Below, in pieces: positions 14,022 through 21,977 of a DNA stretch of 29,248 nucleotides. The stretch's first letter is position 1; every line of letters starts with the position of its first letter. The stretch lies in the NCBI GenBank assembly GCA_036554605.1, contig DATBMY010000267.1, positions 1 to 29,248 of the forward strand, written 5' to 3'. The notes under the pieces are model-generated. The model worked only from the letters and a program-made list of their open reading frames with translations. It was not told the DNA's origin and did not search any database. Origin of the DNA: DATBMY01 sp036554605. GTDB lineage: Bacteria > Acidobacteriota > Blastocatellia > UBA7656. Both the position numbers and the translations under genes were made by a program.

Positions 14022-15332
14022 ATGGATACACTTACTGTTACAGATAACCGTACCGGGAAGACTTACGAGATACCGGTCAAAGACGGGACGATCCGGGCGA
14101 TTGACCTCAGGCAGATCAAGACCTCGGGCGAAGATTTCGGGCTGATGTCATACGACCCCGCTTTCATGAATACGGCCTCATGCAAAAGCAGCATTACATT
14201 CATCGACGGCGACCGCGGGATACTGCGCTACGGCGGCTATCCCATAGAGCAGCTCGCCGAGCAAAGCACCTACCTTGAAGTCGCCTACCTGTTGCTGCAC
14301 GGCGAGCTGCCCACGGCCGAACAGCTGTCCGACTGGACGATGAAGATCACGCACCATACGTTCATACATGAAAACGTGAAGAAATTCATGGACGGGTTTC
14401 ATTACGACGCGCATCCGATGGGGATGCTCGTGGCGACCGTCGGCGCGCTGTCGACTTTCTACACCGACGCCAAAAACATATTCGACGTGGAGCTTCGCCG
14501 CAAGCAGATATACCGGCTGATCGCGAAGATGCCGACGATCGCTGCCTTTGCCTACCGTCACAGCATAGGCATGCCCTATGTCTATCCTGACAACGACCTG
14601 AGCTACACGGGCAATTTCATCAACATGATGTTCAAGATGACCGAGCTCAAGTACAAGCCGGACCCGGTGCTGGAACGCGCGCTCGATGTGCTGTTCATAC
14701 TGCACGCGGATCACGAGCAGAATTGCAGCACCAACGCGATGCGCAGCATCGGCAGCTCGCACACGGACCCGTTCTGCTCGATAGCCGGCGCGGCCGCCGC
14801 GCTCTACGGGCCGCTGCATGGCGGGGCCAACGAAGCGGTTTTGAGAATGCTCGCCGAGATAGGCTCGAAGCAGAACGTCCCGGCCTACATCAACCGGGTC
14901 AAATCGGGCGAGGTGCGCCTTATGGGCTTCGGCCACAGGGTCTATAAGAACTACGACCCGCGCGCCCGCATAATCAAGCAGGTTGCTCACGAGGTCTTCG
15001 AGGTGACGGGCAGCAATCCCATCCTCGACATCGCGCTCGAACTCGAACGCATCGCGCTCGAAGACGATTACTTCGTGGGCCGGAAGCTCTACCCGAACGT
15101 CGACTTCTATTCGGGGATCATATACCAGGCCATGGGCTTCCCGGTTGACATGTTCCCGGTGCTGTTTGCCATACCTCGCACTTCGGGGTGGGTCTCTCAG
15201 TGGCAGGAGCTTCTGCTCGATTCCGAGCAGAAAATCGCCCGCCCGCGCCAGATATATACTGGCTCGGAAGAGCGCGCCTACAAAGGGGTCGAGGAGCGAA
15301 AGCCGCTCGAAAGCCGCACCGCTAATGCCTGA
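14022..15332 (+). CDS. gltA: citrate synthase
   Basis: Condenses acetyl-CoA and oxaloacetate to citrate at the entry of the TCA cycle, in the cytosol. The 436-aa protein starts at ATG 14022, 5 bases after GGAG (14013-14016). Type II (GltA-like) features are the N-terminal beta domain (DTLTVTDNRTGKTYEIPVKD) and the length near 430 aa. Catalytic blocks are intact: GPLHGGANEAVL with the first active His, GFGHRVYKNYDPRA with the second, and YPNVDFYSGIIY with the catalytic Asp. Other conserved blocks are LRYGGYPIEQLAE and HADHEQNCSTNAMR. It stands alone between the permease gene and a terminator hairpin, with its own candidate control elements (13855-13896, 13979-14009). Confidence 0.96.
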   Translation: MDTLTVTDNRTGKTYEIPVKDGTIRAIDLRQIKTSGEDFGLMSYDPAFMNTASCKSSITFIDGDRGILRYGGYPIEQLAEQSTYLEVAYLLLHGELPTAEQLSDWTMKITHHTFIHENVKKFMDGFHYDAHPMGMLVATVGALSTFYTDAKNIFDVELRRKQIYRLIAKMPTIAAFAYRHSIGMPYVYPDNDLSYTGNFINMMFKMTELKYKPDPVLERALDVLFILHADHEQNCSTNAMRSIGSSHTDPFCSIAGAAAALYGPLHGGANEAVLRMLAEIGSKQNVPAYINRVKSGEVRLMGFGHRVYKNYDPRARIIKQVAHEVFEVTGSNPILDIALELERIALEDDYFVGRKLYPNVDFYSGIIYQAMGFPVDMFPVLFAIPRTSGWVSQWQELLLDSEQKIARPRQIYTGSEERAYKGVEERKPLESRTANA

Positions 15333-15350
15333 GCGCTTTTGCGTGTAAAG

Positions 15351-15382
15351 TTGAGGGTTCAAGCCTCGGGCTGAACCCTCAA
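15351..15382. terminator. hairpin after citrate synthase
   Basis: TTGAGGGTTCA (15351-15361) and TGAACCCTCAA (15372-15382) form a perfect 11-bp stem, capped by GCC/GGC with one bulged base. The tail ATATTTA is only weakly T-rich. The GGGTTCA...GCC..GGC core also occurs in the element at 10674-10727, so it may be a repeat family used as terminator. Confidence 0.6.
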
Positions 15383-15438
15383 TATTTACCTACTATAGCG
15401 GCTTGCGGATGAATGCGGACAGAAAAGATAAGCTCTTA

Positions 15439-15499
15439 TTTGGAGTGCTCCGACACGCTCGGAGCTTTTTCAAGCGGCCCCTTGACGCCGCACTCCAAA
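15439..15499 (-). repeat. cloverleaf-type palindromic repeat, copy 2 (inverted)
   Basis: Outer arms TTTGGAGTGC (15439-15448) and GCACTCCAAA (15490-15499) are identical to copy 1. Inner hairpins are GCTCCGA/TCGGAGC (15447-15453 with 15459-15465, five-base loop) and GCGGC/GCCGC (15474-15478 with 15487-15491). Read as reverse complement the inner hairpins come in the same order as at 5539-5598, with compensating base changes. The rest of the spacer 15383-15542 shows nothing recognisable. Confidence 0.8.
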
Positions 15500-15542
15500 C
15501 AGACGCAAGTCGCCTTCAATTGCATACTGCTATAAGCGCCGG

Positions 15543-16013
15543 TCAGCACTTGCTCAACAACTGCTGGCGCTCCTGCTCTGTCGTTATCTCGTCGAGCACG
15601 GGATAGAAGATGTTCTGCTCGCGCAGGTCGTGATGCTCGAGCAGGCTCTTGAAGACCGCCTCCCCGTCGAAGAGTTCTATTATTTCGCGAGCCGGATTCT
15701 CTGAACTCGATTTCATCTGTGTAAGCTGTTCATCGAAGCGCGAGAGGAATTCAAGCAGCCTCTTGTGCTCGCCCGTGAAGAACTCCACGGGTCCGCCGGG
15801 TATGCGCCCCGCCCTGTTATAGACCGGCAGCAGCAGCTCTTCCTCAACATGCATGTGCTCTTCGATTTCGCGCCGAAACTGCAGCAACCTTTCGTGCGCA
15901 AGCTCGATGTCGAGCGCGAGCAGCGCCATCTGGTGCGATAGAAATAGCTCTTTCAAATCCTCGTGCACCTTCAGCAGCGACATGAAACTTGGCCTGTCTG
16001 CGACTGCTATCAT
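15543..16013 (-). CDS. hemerythrin-like HHE cation-binding protein
   Basis: A 156-aa, probably cytosolic four-helix bundle. The ATG is preceded on the minus strand by GGGGAGGT. Metal-ligand pattern: H17 in KVHEDLKELF, H53/H55 with Glu57-59 in EEHMHVEEELLLPVY, H83 in GEHKRLLEFL, and H127/H128 plus E132 in LLEHHDLREQNIFYPVLDE. This is the HHE domain, used for O2, NO or iron binding and in RIC-type repair of iron-sulfur centres; it lacks the N-terminal ScdA domain of RIC proteins. It starts 33 bases after the porin gene on the same strand, so the two may share a transcript. The protein ends with a lone C-terminal Cys. Confidence 0.88.
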   Translation of the reverse strand: MIAVADRPSFMSLLKVHEDLKELFLSHQMALLALDIELAHERLLQFRREIEEHMHVEEELLLPVYNRAGRIPGGPVEFFTGEHKRLLEFLSRFDEQLTQMKSSSENPAREIIELFDGEAVFKSLLEHHDLREQNIFYPVLDEITTEQERQQLLSKC

Positions 16014-16046
16014 CTTTTCTATACCTCCCCGGATTATCTTCCGGCT

Positions 16047-17654
16047 TTAGAAGCGTTGCGTAAGCTCGAAATATATAAAGCGCGCGGAAGGATTGTCGCC
16101 TCCGGCCGGATAGATGGCCCGCTGCAACTTGCCGCCACGCACGCCCGCCCCATAAACGGTAAAGACCGTCGTCTCGGTGACGTTGAACTCCGCGCTCACG
16201 TCAAACAGAGTCCCCAGCCCCTTCTGGCCGAAGCTCGGCCGTCCCACATAGCCGAACGTGCTCGCCTGAAATGCGCCTCCGCCCACGTACCACAGGTCTT
16301 TGCTGTTGCTCAGGCGCAGGCGATGCAGGTCGCCGCGAAGGCTCACACGGCCATGCGGCTTGATGCGCAACTGCACGAAAAGGTCTTCGTTGTTCATCAG
16401 GTTATAAAACGGAAAGCGTGCGTAGATGCGCGGCGTGGGCAAGACCTGGAAGAAAGTCCCGTGATTATCGTCCAGCGGGTTGGAGTCGCCCGTGCTGCGG
16501 AAATAGCCCGCGCGCACCCACGGGTTTGTCTTCACGCCGAACCTGTAGCCGCCTTCCGCGGCAATCGCGCCAGCCCGGTGATCGAGCCTGCCCCAGCCGC
16601 CGAACTGTCCCGCGCCCCAGGCGAGCAGGTCGAACGCGCCTCGGCCCGCCTTGATCGCGCTTATAAGATGGCCGCCCAGGGTCGTCATCCTGATGTTTTC
16701 GCCGTCGGCGGCGCGCGCCGCAAGCAGCCGGTTGTCGGTCTTAACCGCGCCGCGCCCGTCGTGATAATAGAGCGCGAATGCTCTTACTTCGCTCTCGGCC
16801 CGCTTGCCCGCGATCGGTTTTGTGAACGCGCCATAGTAAAAGTCGACATCCATCTCGCGATTGGCGTTCAACTGGAATACGCCTTCCGTAGGCCGGGCGG
16901 CGACCAGAGTGAAGTTCGACTCCGCGGTATTGCGCACGTACTGAACGCCGTCGAAGCTGCGGCCTACGTGCGAGAATCCGAATGTTCCTATCAGCCGCTG
17001 TGATATGTGATCGCGCTTGATGGTGGCAAGCTGCGCGTCTTTGGGCATAATCTCCGCGCCGTCGGCGAACTCAAAGCGGCCAATGCGCAGGCTGCTCGCC
17101 TTGTCGCCGGCCAGTCCTTTCAAGCGCACGAACGCCTGCTTGAGCACGGCGCTCACGTCGCGCGTGCCGCTCGCGGCAAAGTAGGACGCGCCCAGCCCTA
17201 ACTGTCCCTGCGGCGCGGGCGCTATGGCAGTATTCGGAAGGTTTATCAGCCAGGGAAACGCCCCTTCGACCTGCCAGTCGAATCTCTCTTTCTGCTGGCC
17301 GAGGCTTACCCTGAGCACGGCCGCGCCGAAAGTATAATTACCGTCCGCTGTCGGCGTCTCGAACCAGTCCCAGTCCTCGACGCGCGCGCGCAGGCTCCCT
17401 GAAAAAGTCACGCCTCCGATGCGTATGGGCTGGTATGAGGTCGCGGGCCGGGCCTGCGGCTTTGCGGCAGAGCTTGCGGCAACGGCCGCGTCCGGCTTCT
17501 TTTCGGCCTTGGCCATCCCCGTCTTATCCTCGGCTGGCGTCTGAGCAGTCGCCGCCGCCTCTTTACTCTCCTGCGCCACGGCGCTGCCCCAGACTACGGC
17601 CATCATCAAGCAGATTGAAACGATTCTTATCATAAAATGAAATCTTAACTTCAT
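16047..17654 (-). CDS. outer-membrane porin, alginate-export type
   Basis: A 535-aa exported beta-barrel. Start 17654 (MKLRFHFMIRIVSICLMMAV) gives a normal signal peptide ending near AVAQ; an upstream in-frame start at 17693 would add 13 unhelpful residues. Residues ~25-65 are a low-complexity Ala/Lys/Glu linker (AAATAQTPAEDKTGMAKAEK). The barrel follows, with alternating strands such as SLRARVEDWDWFETP, KQAFVRLKGL, LRIGRFEFADGAEIM and RLRLSNSKDLWYVGGGAF, and a C-terminal Phe (YFELTQRF), the usual signal for outer-membrane insertion. The RIGRFEF and VEDWDW blocks fit the alginate-export (AlgE-like) domain family. The cargo is unknown and need not be alginate. Confidence 0.82.
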   Translation of the reverse strand: MKLRFHFMIRIVSICLMMAVVWGSAVAQESKEAAATAQTPAEDKTGMAKAEKKPDAAVAASSAAKPQARPATSYQPIRIGGVTFSGSLRARVEDWDWFETPTADGNYTFGAAVLRVSLGQQKERFDWQVEGAFPWLINLPNTAIAPAPQGQLGLGASYFAASGTRDVSAVLKQAFVRLKGLAGDKASSLRIGRFEFADGAEIMPKDAQLATIKRDHISQRLIGTFGFSHVGRSFDGVQYVRNTAESNFTLVAARPTEGVFQLNANREMDVDFYYGAFTKPIAGKRAESEVRAFALYYHDGRGAVKTDNRLLAARAADGENIRMTTLGGHLISAIKAGRGAFDLLAWGAGQFGGWGRLDHRAGAIAAEGGYRFGVKTNPWVRAGYFRSTGDSNPLDDNHGTFFQVLPTPRIYARFPFYNLMNNEDLFVQLRIKPHGRVSLRGDLHRLRLSNSKDLWYVGGGAFQASTFGYVGRPSFGQKGLGTLFDVSAEFNVTETTVFTVYGAGVRGGKLQRAIYPAGGDNPSARFIYFELTQRF

Positions 17655-17831
17655 AGTCGTCACCCAATTCAATAAAACAAGGGCAACTGGCATTCCAGCC
17701 CATCAGGCCGCGTAAGTGTTCGATTGGAAGAGGCCGGGCGGGTCTATGCGGGAAAATTCCATACCGCGTGGGCATTCTCGCGCAGTCATCCGGGCGGGCG
17801 GCTTGACCTTTTCAGACGGAGTTACTCTCTT

Positions 17832-18599
17832 TCAATTGCTTTCCCAATCGCCGCGCAGGAAGGCCGACGCAATCGAAGTGAAGCTCTCAACCATGTCGCC
17901 AAATACTGGTCCGTGCCCGCCGTTGGGAATGATCCAGAGGTGCGATCCTGGGATTGCCGCGTGCAGCTCCAGCGGAATATTGATTGGATACAGCGGGTCG
18001 CGGTCGCCGTGCACGATCAGCGTGCGGGCCTTGATCGTCGAAAGATATGGGGGCGTGAAGTTCATGTCGTCGTAGCTGTCCTTGAATGCGTTCCCCTCTC
18101 TCCAAAGCGCGCGAATCTGCTCGTCTCCGTGCTTATGCCACTGGCGCATCACGCTCCACTCTTCTTCGGTGCGATTATCGGGGTCCATCTGGCGCATTAT
18201 ATTGCGGGCTTGCTCGGGAAAGTACGGCGCCGCGCTGACCAGTACCATAGCCCGTATGCGATCAGGCTGGCTGGTTGCCATGTGTAGAAGCGTTTTGCCG
18301 CCCGCGCTTATGCCTATCGCCTTGAAACGGTCGACGCCCAGCAGGTCGACGAGCGCGAACATGTCGAGCGCCGATTGCCGGAACGTAAACTGATTCGACG
18401 GGTTGGTCGAGCGGCCGTGGCCTCTGAGGTCGGGGATGATCAGCCGGTACTCGCCCGCAAGCGCGCCGGCAAACGGCTCCCAGTTACCGCCCGCGCCGGT
18501 GAAGCCATGCAGCAACAGCAGCGGCTCGGCCCCTTCATAAAGCTCATAATACACCTGCATCCCGTTGATGGCCGCCGTCTGCCCGCGTGTCTCGTCCAT
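17832..18599 (-). CDS. alpha/beta hydrolase
   Basis: A 255-aa cytosolic hydrolase with an AGGGAGA ribosome binding site upstream. Fold markers in order: oxyanion HGFTGAGGNW (31-40), DLRGHGRS (57-64), nucleophile Ser98 in GISAGG, the acid in HGDRDPLYP (~197-200), and His229 in GGHGPVFG. The triad is complete. It resembles haloalkane-dehalogenase/epoxide-hydrolase-like and ester-hydrolase members; the substrate is not readable. It begins 13 bases after the stop of the long unknown secreted protein gene, so they are probably one operon. The 177-base gap downstream to the porin gene shows no clear signal. Confidence 0.9.
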   Translation of the reverse strand: MDETRGQTAAINGMQVYYELYEGAEPLLLLHGFTGAGGNWEPFAGALAGEYRLIIPDLRGHGRSTNPSNQFTFRQSALDMFALVDLLGVDRFKAIGISAGGKTLLHMATSQPDRIRAMVLVSAAPYFPEQARNIMRQMDPDNRTEEEWSVMRQWHKHGDEQIRALWREGNAFKDSYDDMNFTPPYLSTIKARTLIVHGDRDPLYPINIPLELHAAIPGSHLWIIPNGGHGPVFGDMVESFTSIASAFLRGDWESN

Positions 18600-18612
18600 A
18601 AAGATTCTCCCT

Positions 18613-20013
18613 TTATTGATCCGCCACGGCGGAAAACTGAAGCGTCTCGCCCGGCTTTAAGCTCTTTTCCGTCTGCTCGGCGACGCGCAGCTCTCGCAAA
18701 GCGAAGCTCTCGCCCAGGAGCAATGCCTTTGCCACCCGCGCCCGGCCGCACTCTCGGCGGGCGGCAGGCTCTTCGCTCGCGTGACAGCGGAGCGTAATCG
18801 AAAGCCGGTCTTTATGCCCGGAAGGCAGCCGCACGGCTATACGGAAATAGCCGTCGCGGTCGACTCTAAGCCGGGCATCGCCCAGATCGGATTCGGAAAT
18901 CGCGGTTGCCTGAGAATCCGCCACGGCGAGCGATATGGCCGTGCCCTGCTGTTCGGCGTAGGCCTCGACATAAAGATACTCGCGCGGGTCGGCGATCATA
19001 TTGGGCGTCTTTGCGGCCGGGTCTATACGCCGCTCACGCAGCAGCTCTTCGACCATGAGCCGGTAGGTCCACGGGTTGGCGTCCATAATAGCCTCGCGAG
19101 AGGTTGCCTCAAGCCGCGCCCGCACCGGCAACAGCGCGAACCGGACGACCGACGTGGCGAGGTCCGAAAAGTTGTTATTGTCGGACGCGACCGCAAGAAG
19201 CGGGTGGCTGCCGCTCGCAAAATCTCCCGTGAACGCCTTCGTCTCGTGCCTTACGCCCTGGTAAATCCGCTCGACTACCTCGCCCTTGCGAAAGCGCACC
19301 TGATAGACCCATTCGATGTCGGTCGCGCGGCCCCAGCGAGCCATCAGCGCGGAAGAGGGAGTGCCCCCGTCCTCGTGAGAAAAGATGACCGTATAGCGCA
19401 GCGTCAAATCGTCCCGCTCTCTGCCCACTTCGTAATACATTACGAGAGGCACGTCGGTGAAATGGTCTATCGTATTTGCGCGGGCGAAAAGTACCGGCGA
19501 GTGCGCCATTGCCAGGAGGTCTTCGTTCGCCTTCTGGTGAAGGCGGCCAAGCAGCAGCGGCTCAAGCGAAGATATCTCAGCCTGTCGCGCGCCCCTGGCC
19601 GACCGGATCAGGTTGAGCCGCGCCGAGACAGCGTGACGGCCCCGGCTCAGGCGGCCGAGCATTACGCGATAAGAAAACTCGCCCGCACCGCCATAAAGCA
19701 GCAAATCTTGATTATAGATGCCGTCTACGTAAATTGAGACGGCGGACGCCTCCGACCCTTTTTCGCCCCAGGATGCGCCGGGCGAGCGCGCTATGATCGC
19801 GAGCCCGACTTCCATCTCTTCCGGCACATAGAAGGTGGTAGAGGCAAGCGGCGTCTTTGCCCGCTCGCGCGCGGCTGCGTGTAGCGAGGTCGCAAGCAGG
19901 AGCGTGAAGATGATTACGCAAAGCGCGCCCGGGACGGCCCGGGGCAAAAAGCCGCCCGCGCATTGACATTGCGCGGGGATTGAGTACCATCTTCGTCTAG
20001 TGTAAAGGCTCAT
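18613..20013 (-). CDS. unrecognised exported protein
   Basis: About 466 aa if translation starts at ATG 20013. The hydrophobic segment GALCVIIFTLLLATSLHA followed by Ala-Ala is a signal peptide or anchor, but it lies about 38 residues in, so the TTG at 19945-19947 (MPRAVPGALCVIIF...) is an attractive alternative start; ATG 20031 and GTG 20037 overlap the divergent gene at 20024. The mature protein contains FYVPEEMEVGLAIIAR, AVSIYVDGIYNQDLLLYGG, NTIDHFTDVPLVMYYEV and WVYQVRFRKGEVVERIYQG, mostly beta-rich, and a C-terminal part with paired Cys (RCHASEEPAARREC). I do not recognise the family. Together with the hydrolase 13 bases downstream it forms a two-gene unit. Confidence 0.7.
   Translation of the reverse strand: MSLYTRRRWYSIPAQCQCAGGFLPRAVPGALCVIIFTLLLATSLHAAARERAKTPLASTTFYVPEEMEVGLAIIARSPGASWGEKGSEASAVSIYVDGIYNQDLLLYGGAGEFSYRVMLGRLSRGRHAVSARLNLIRSARGARQAEISSLEPLLLGRLHQKANEDLLAMAHSPVLFARANTIDHFTDVPLVMYYEVGRERDDLTLRYTVIFSHEDGGTPSSALMARWGRATDIEWVYQVRFRKGEVVERIYQGVRHETKAFTGDFASGSHPLLAVASDNNNFSDLATSVVRFALLPVRARLEATSREAIMDANPWTYRLMVEELLRERRIDPAAKTPNMIADPREYLYVEAYAEQQGTAISLAVADSQATAISESDLGDARLRVDRDGYFRIAVRLPSGHKDRLSITLRCHASEEPAARRECGRARVAKALLLGESFALRELRVAEQTEKSLKPGETLQFSAVADQ
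19963..19990 (+). promoter_or_regulatory. possible promoter of the 63-aa gene
   Basis: TTGACA (19963-19968), 16 bases, TACCAT (19985-19990) would start transcription near 19997, with AGGAGAG (20017-20023) just ahead of ATG 20024. It lies inside the 5' part of the leftward gene as annotated, which fits better if that gene starts at 19947. Confidence 0.4.
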
Positions 20014-20023
20014 AGCAGGAGAG

Positions 20024-20215
20024 ATGAACATGCTCACTCATCGAGTTCAACGAATTCTGGATGCTTACTTCCACAGCCCCGTCGAAGAATACATCGCAAT
20101 CCTGTCATCAATCAAAGCCCGCGGCGGATTAAGCCAGGTCGAGGTGAAGGAGATTAAGAGAAAAGCGCTGTTCATACATTCTTCGACGATTCTTCGCCAC
20201 GTCGATTTGCTTTAG
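20024..20215 (+). CDS. small hypothetical protein
   Basis: A 63-aa basic, helical-looking protein (MNMLTHRVQRILDAYFHSPV, then KEIKRKALFIHSS) with a strong AGGAGAG ribosome binding site and a possible promoter at 19963. No signal peptide, cysteine or known motif is visible. It ends 12 bases before the phosphatase gene and is probably translated from the same messenger. The good ribosome binding site and spacing are the main evidence that it is real; I cannot give a function. Confidence 0.6.
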   Translation: MNMLTHRVQRILDAYFHSPVEEYIAILSSIKARGGLSQVEVKEIKRKALFIHSSTILRHVDLL

Positions 20216-20227
20216 GCCGGGCGCGCG

Positions 20228-21022
20228 ATGGATGATCTGACAAGGCTTTTTCCAGTAATCAACGACGTCGTTCGCGAATCGGGCAAGATAACCCGCAAGT
20301 ACTTCGGCACGCAGCTGGAGATCAACCGCAAGCCTGACTCAAGCCCCGTCACCCGCGCCGACCTTGAGGTCGAGCGCTTCCTGCGCGACTCGATTGAAAG
20401 GCTCTTTCCGGATCACTCGATACTTGGCGAGGAGTTCGGCGAGACGCGAAAGTCTAGCGCGTATCGCTGGATAATCGACCCGATAGACGGCACGCAGTCG
20501 TTCATACTGAGCACCCCGCTTTTCGGGACGATCATCGCTCTAGAGCGCGACGAATATCCGGTGCTGGGCGTGATATACCTCCCGGTGCAGGACCAGCTGA
20601 TGATCGGGTCTAAAGAGACGGGGACTTTTCTGGATGGCAAGCGATGCGCGGTATCCCGCACGGCCTCGCTCGCCGACGCCAGGCTTCTCATAACGACCCC
20701 GTCAAGCCTTGCCGAGGAAAAGATGGCAAAGCTCGCCGCTTCATCCGGCGTCGTGCGCGGATTCGGCGACTGCTACGGCTACTTCATGGTCGCGTGCGGC
20801 GTGGCCGATGTCATGCTGGACCCGGTCATGTCATATCACGACGTGGCGCCGCTGCTGCCGGTTGTCGAGGGCGCGGGCGGGCGGCTTACCGACCTGAGCG
20901 GGCGCGTGGATTTGAAGGCGGGCAACAGCCTCGCTACAAACGGACTGCTCCACGAGCAGGTGACCGGCATACTCAGGGGTCAGGAGCCAGGGGCCGGGGG
21001 CCAGGGACTGCCCGTGAGATAA
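20228..21022 (+). CDS. inositol-monophosphatase-family phosphatase, histidinol-phosphatase-like
   Basis: A 264-aa Mg2+-dependent phosphatase of the IMPase fold. Metal-binding blocks are intact: GEEFG (67-71, with the key Glu), DPIDGT (84-89) and the C-terminal SYHDVAPLLPVVEGAGG. SYHDVAP and GTQSFILSTPLFG (where classic IMPases have DGTxNF) point to the HisN-like group that dephosphorylates histidinol phosphate, but inositol phosphate, PAP or a sugar phosphate remain possible. It starts 12 bases after the 63-aa gene without a strong ribosome binding site. Oddity: the last ~16 residues (ILRGQEPGAGGQGLPV) are encoded by an intergenic repeat (20975-21006) that has replaced the natural end of the gene. 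Confidence 0.88.
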   Translation: MDDLTRLFPVINDVVRESGKITRKYFGTQLEINRKPDSSPVTRADLEVERFLRDSIERLFPDHSILGEEFGETRKSSAYRWIIDPIDGTQSFILSTPLFGTIIALERDEYPVLGVIYLPVQDQLMIGSKETGTFLDGKRCAVSRTASLADARLLITTPSSLAEEKMAKLAASSGVVRGFGDCYGYFMVACGVADVMLDPVMSYHDVAPLLPVVEGAGGRLTDLSGRVDLKAGNSLATNGLLHEQVTGILRGQEPGAGGQGLPVR

Positions 21023-21114
21023 CACTTGGGATTTGAAATGGCAGATTTGAAATCTTACATCTGAGATTTGAAGTTCCAGATGCCCTGACCCCTGGCCCCC
21101 GGCCCCTGATCCCT
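20975..21114. repeat. inverted pair of GGGGCCGGGGGCCAGGG-type repeats with A/T-rich centre
   Basis: The 19-mer CAGGGGCCGGGGGCCAGGG at 20988-21006 recurs exactly inverted at 21090-21108, each extended by GGGGTCAGG/CCCTGACC-like units (20975-21006 and 21083-21114). The centre (about 21027-21075) holds GATTTGAAAT-like units (GGGATTTGAAAT, CAGATTTGAAAT, GAGATTTGAAG), themselves a dispersed repeat. The left arm lies in the phosphatase coding sequence and the right arm meets the stop codon of the permease remnant. Confidence 0.8.
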
Positions 21115-21697
21115 ATTCATGCCTGAGCGTAATCATGGGGTCCACGCGCATTGCGCGGCGGGCGGGCACGAAACAGGCTGCCAGAGCCACTCCTGCCAGT
21201 ATGGCCGGTATGGCGGCGAATTGGCGCACCCAGAATGCATGGCTGACGACGGCGACGCGCGCGGCGCCCGGCGCAAAATCTTCCGCCACCGGAAGCCGGC
21301 CCGCCTGAGGTTGTACGCGCAGAAGCGCGAAGAAATCCTCGGATGCTCGGCCGCCCTGTATGCGCTCGGCTTCGTCCAATCCCGTTAGCGCATGAGTCGT
21401 GTTGCGAAATGCCGCCAGATGCTCGAAGCAGGTCTGCTGCTCGCGCCAGTCGGAGAGATTCGGATAAGAGATGTAGCCCGTCGCCACTCCCTTTTCGGGA
21501 TAGCTGGCCCAGACGGTTAGCAATTGTTCGGGCTTATCGTAATCGAGCGACCGCAGCACGAGCGTGTTTACTACGCTGAATATGGCCGTATTTGCCCCTA
21601 TTCCGAGCGCGAGCGCCAGCACCCCTATGATGGCAAATCCGGGATTCTTCATCAGCATCCGTATGCCGAATCTTATGTCGCCGAGCAACCCTTCCAT
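21113..21697 (-). pseudogene. ADOP-family permease remnant with large in-frame internal deletion
   Basis: A 194-aa open frame whose residues 1-160 match the start of an ADOP permease (LLGDIRFGIRMLMKNPGFA, LALGIGANTAIFSVVNTLVL, then the start of the MacB-like core up to SHAFWVRQF) and whose last ~32 residues match the extreme C-terminus (LAACFVPARRAMRVDPMITL). Compared with the complete gene at 11147-13837, roughly 600 codons are missing between them; the join lies near 21212-21220 and keeps the frame. It has no prefix domain and no padR partner, though a GAGGG ribosome binding site remains. A product would have two membrane helices and about half a periplasmic core, so it is almost surely not a working permease. 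Confidence 0.85.
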
Positions 21698-21821
21698 CTT
21701 TAACCCTCGCTACCGGAGAATAATCATCAGGCGCTTTGAGCCAATTTGCGTGCCACAATCAGGGGACAGGGATTAGAAGTTAGCGAATGATTGGTTTTTA
21801 CATTAGCTGTTGGCTACATCC

Positions 21822-21857
21822 GATCCCTGACCCCTGACCCCCGACCTCTGACCCCTG
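21822..21857. repeat. tandem heptamer repeat CCCTGAC
   Basis: Five degenerate units of about seven bases (CCCTGAC, CCCTGAC, CCCCGAC, CTCTGAC, CCCTG). This is the same GGGGTCA-type repeat as at 20975-21114 and 29222-29248. It lies in the 280-base spacer between the permease remnant and the VWA gene; the remainder of that spacer holds only the possible -10 box at 21912. Confidence 0.75.
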
Positions 21858-21911
21858 TTCACTAATGGGATTGCCGGTTGTCGAAATTGAAACTCGCGCA
21901 CGCGGCTGGTT

Positions 21912-21920
21912 TGGTAAAAT
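21912..21920 (+). promoter_or_regulatory. possible extended -10 promoter of the VWA gene
   Basis: TGGTAAAAT fits an extended -10 and would start transcription near 21927, about 50 bases before ATG 21978. No convincing -35 is seen. Confidence 0.3.
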
Positions 21921-21977
21921 ATGATTGCTGGATTGTAGCTTTCCAGCCAGAGAATAAGAAAGAGAGGTAAAGAAAAA

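Noticed and set aside
14178..15362. 394-aa open frame opposite citrate synthase
   Set aside because: Shadow of a strongly conserved gene in GC-rich DNA; the composition (Arg, His, Val) shows no family features.
15403..15606. 67-aa open frame spanning the second cloverleaf repeat
   Set aside because: Composed largely of repeat sequence and the end of the hemerythrin gene on the other strand; no ribosome binding site.
15963..17003. 346-aa open frame opposite the porin gene
   Set aside because: Lies antisense to a coherent barrel protein and has no start signal or known motif.
20975..21114. Transposon ends or a CRISPR array
   Set aside because: No transposase, no target-site duplication that I could see, and no regularly spaced unique spacers; the repeats are short and degenerate.
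21742..21757. Second sigma-54-like site upstream of the permease remnant (minus strand TGGCACGCAAATTGG)
   Set aside because: The -24 half matches but the essential -12 GC is GG, so it is unlikely to work.
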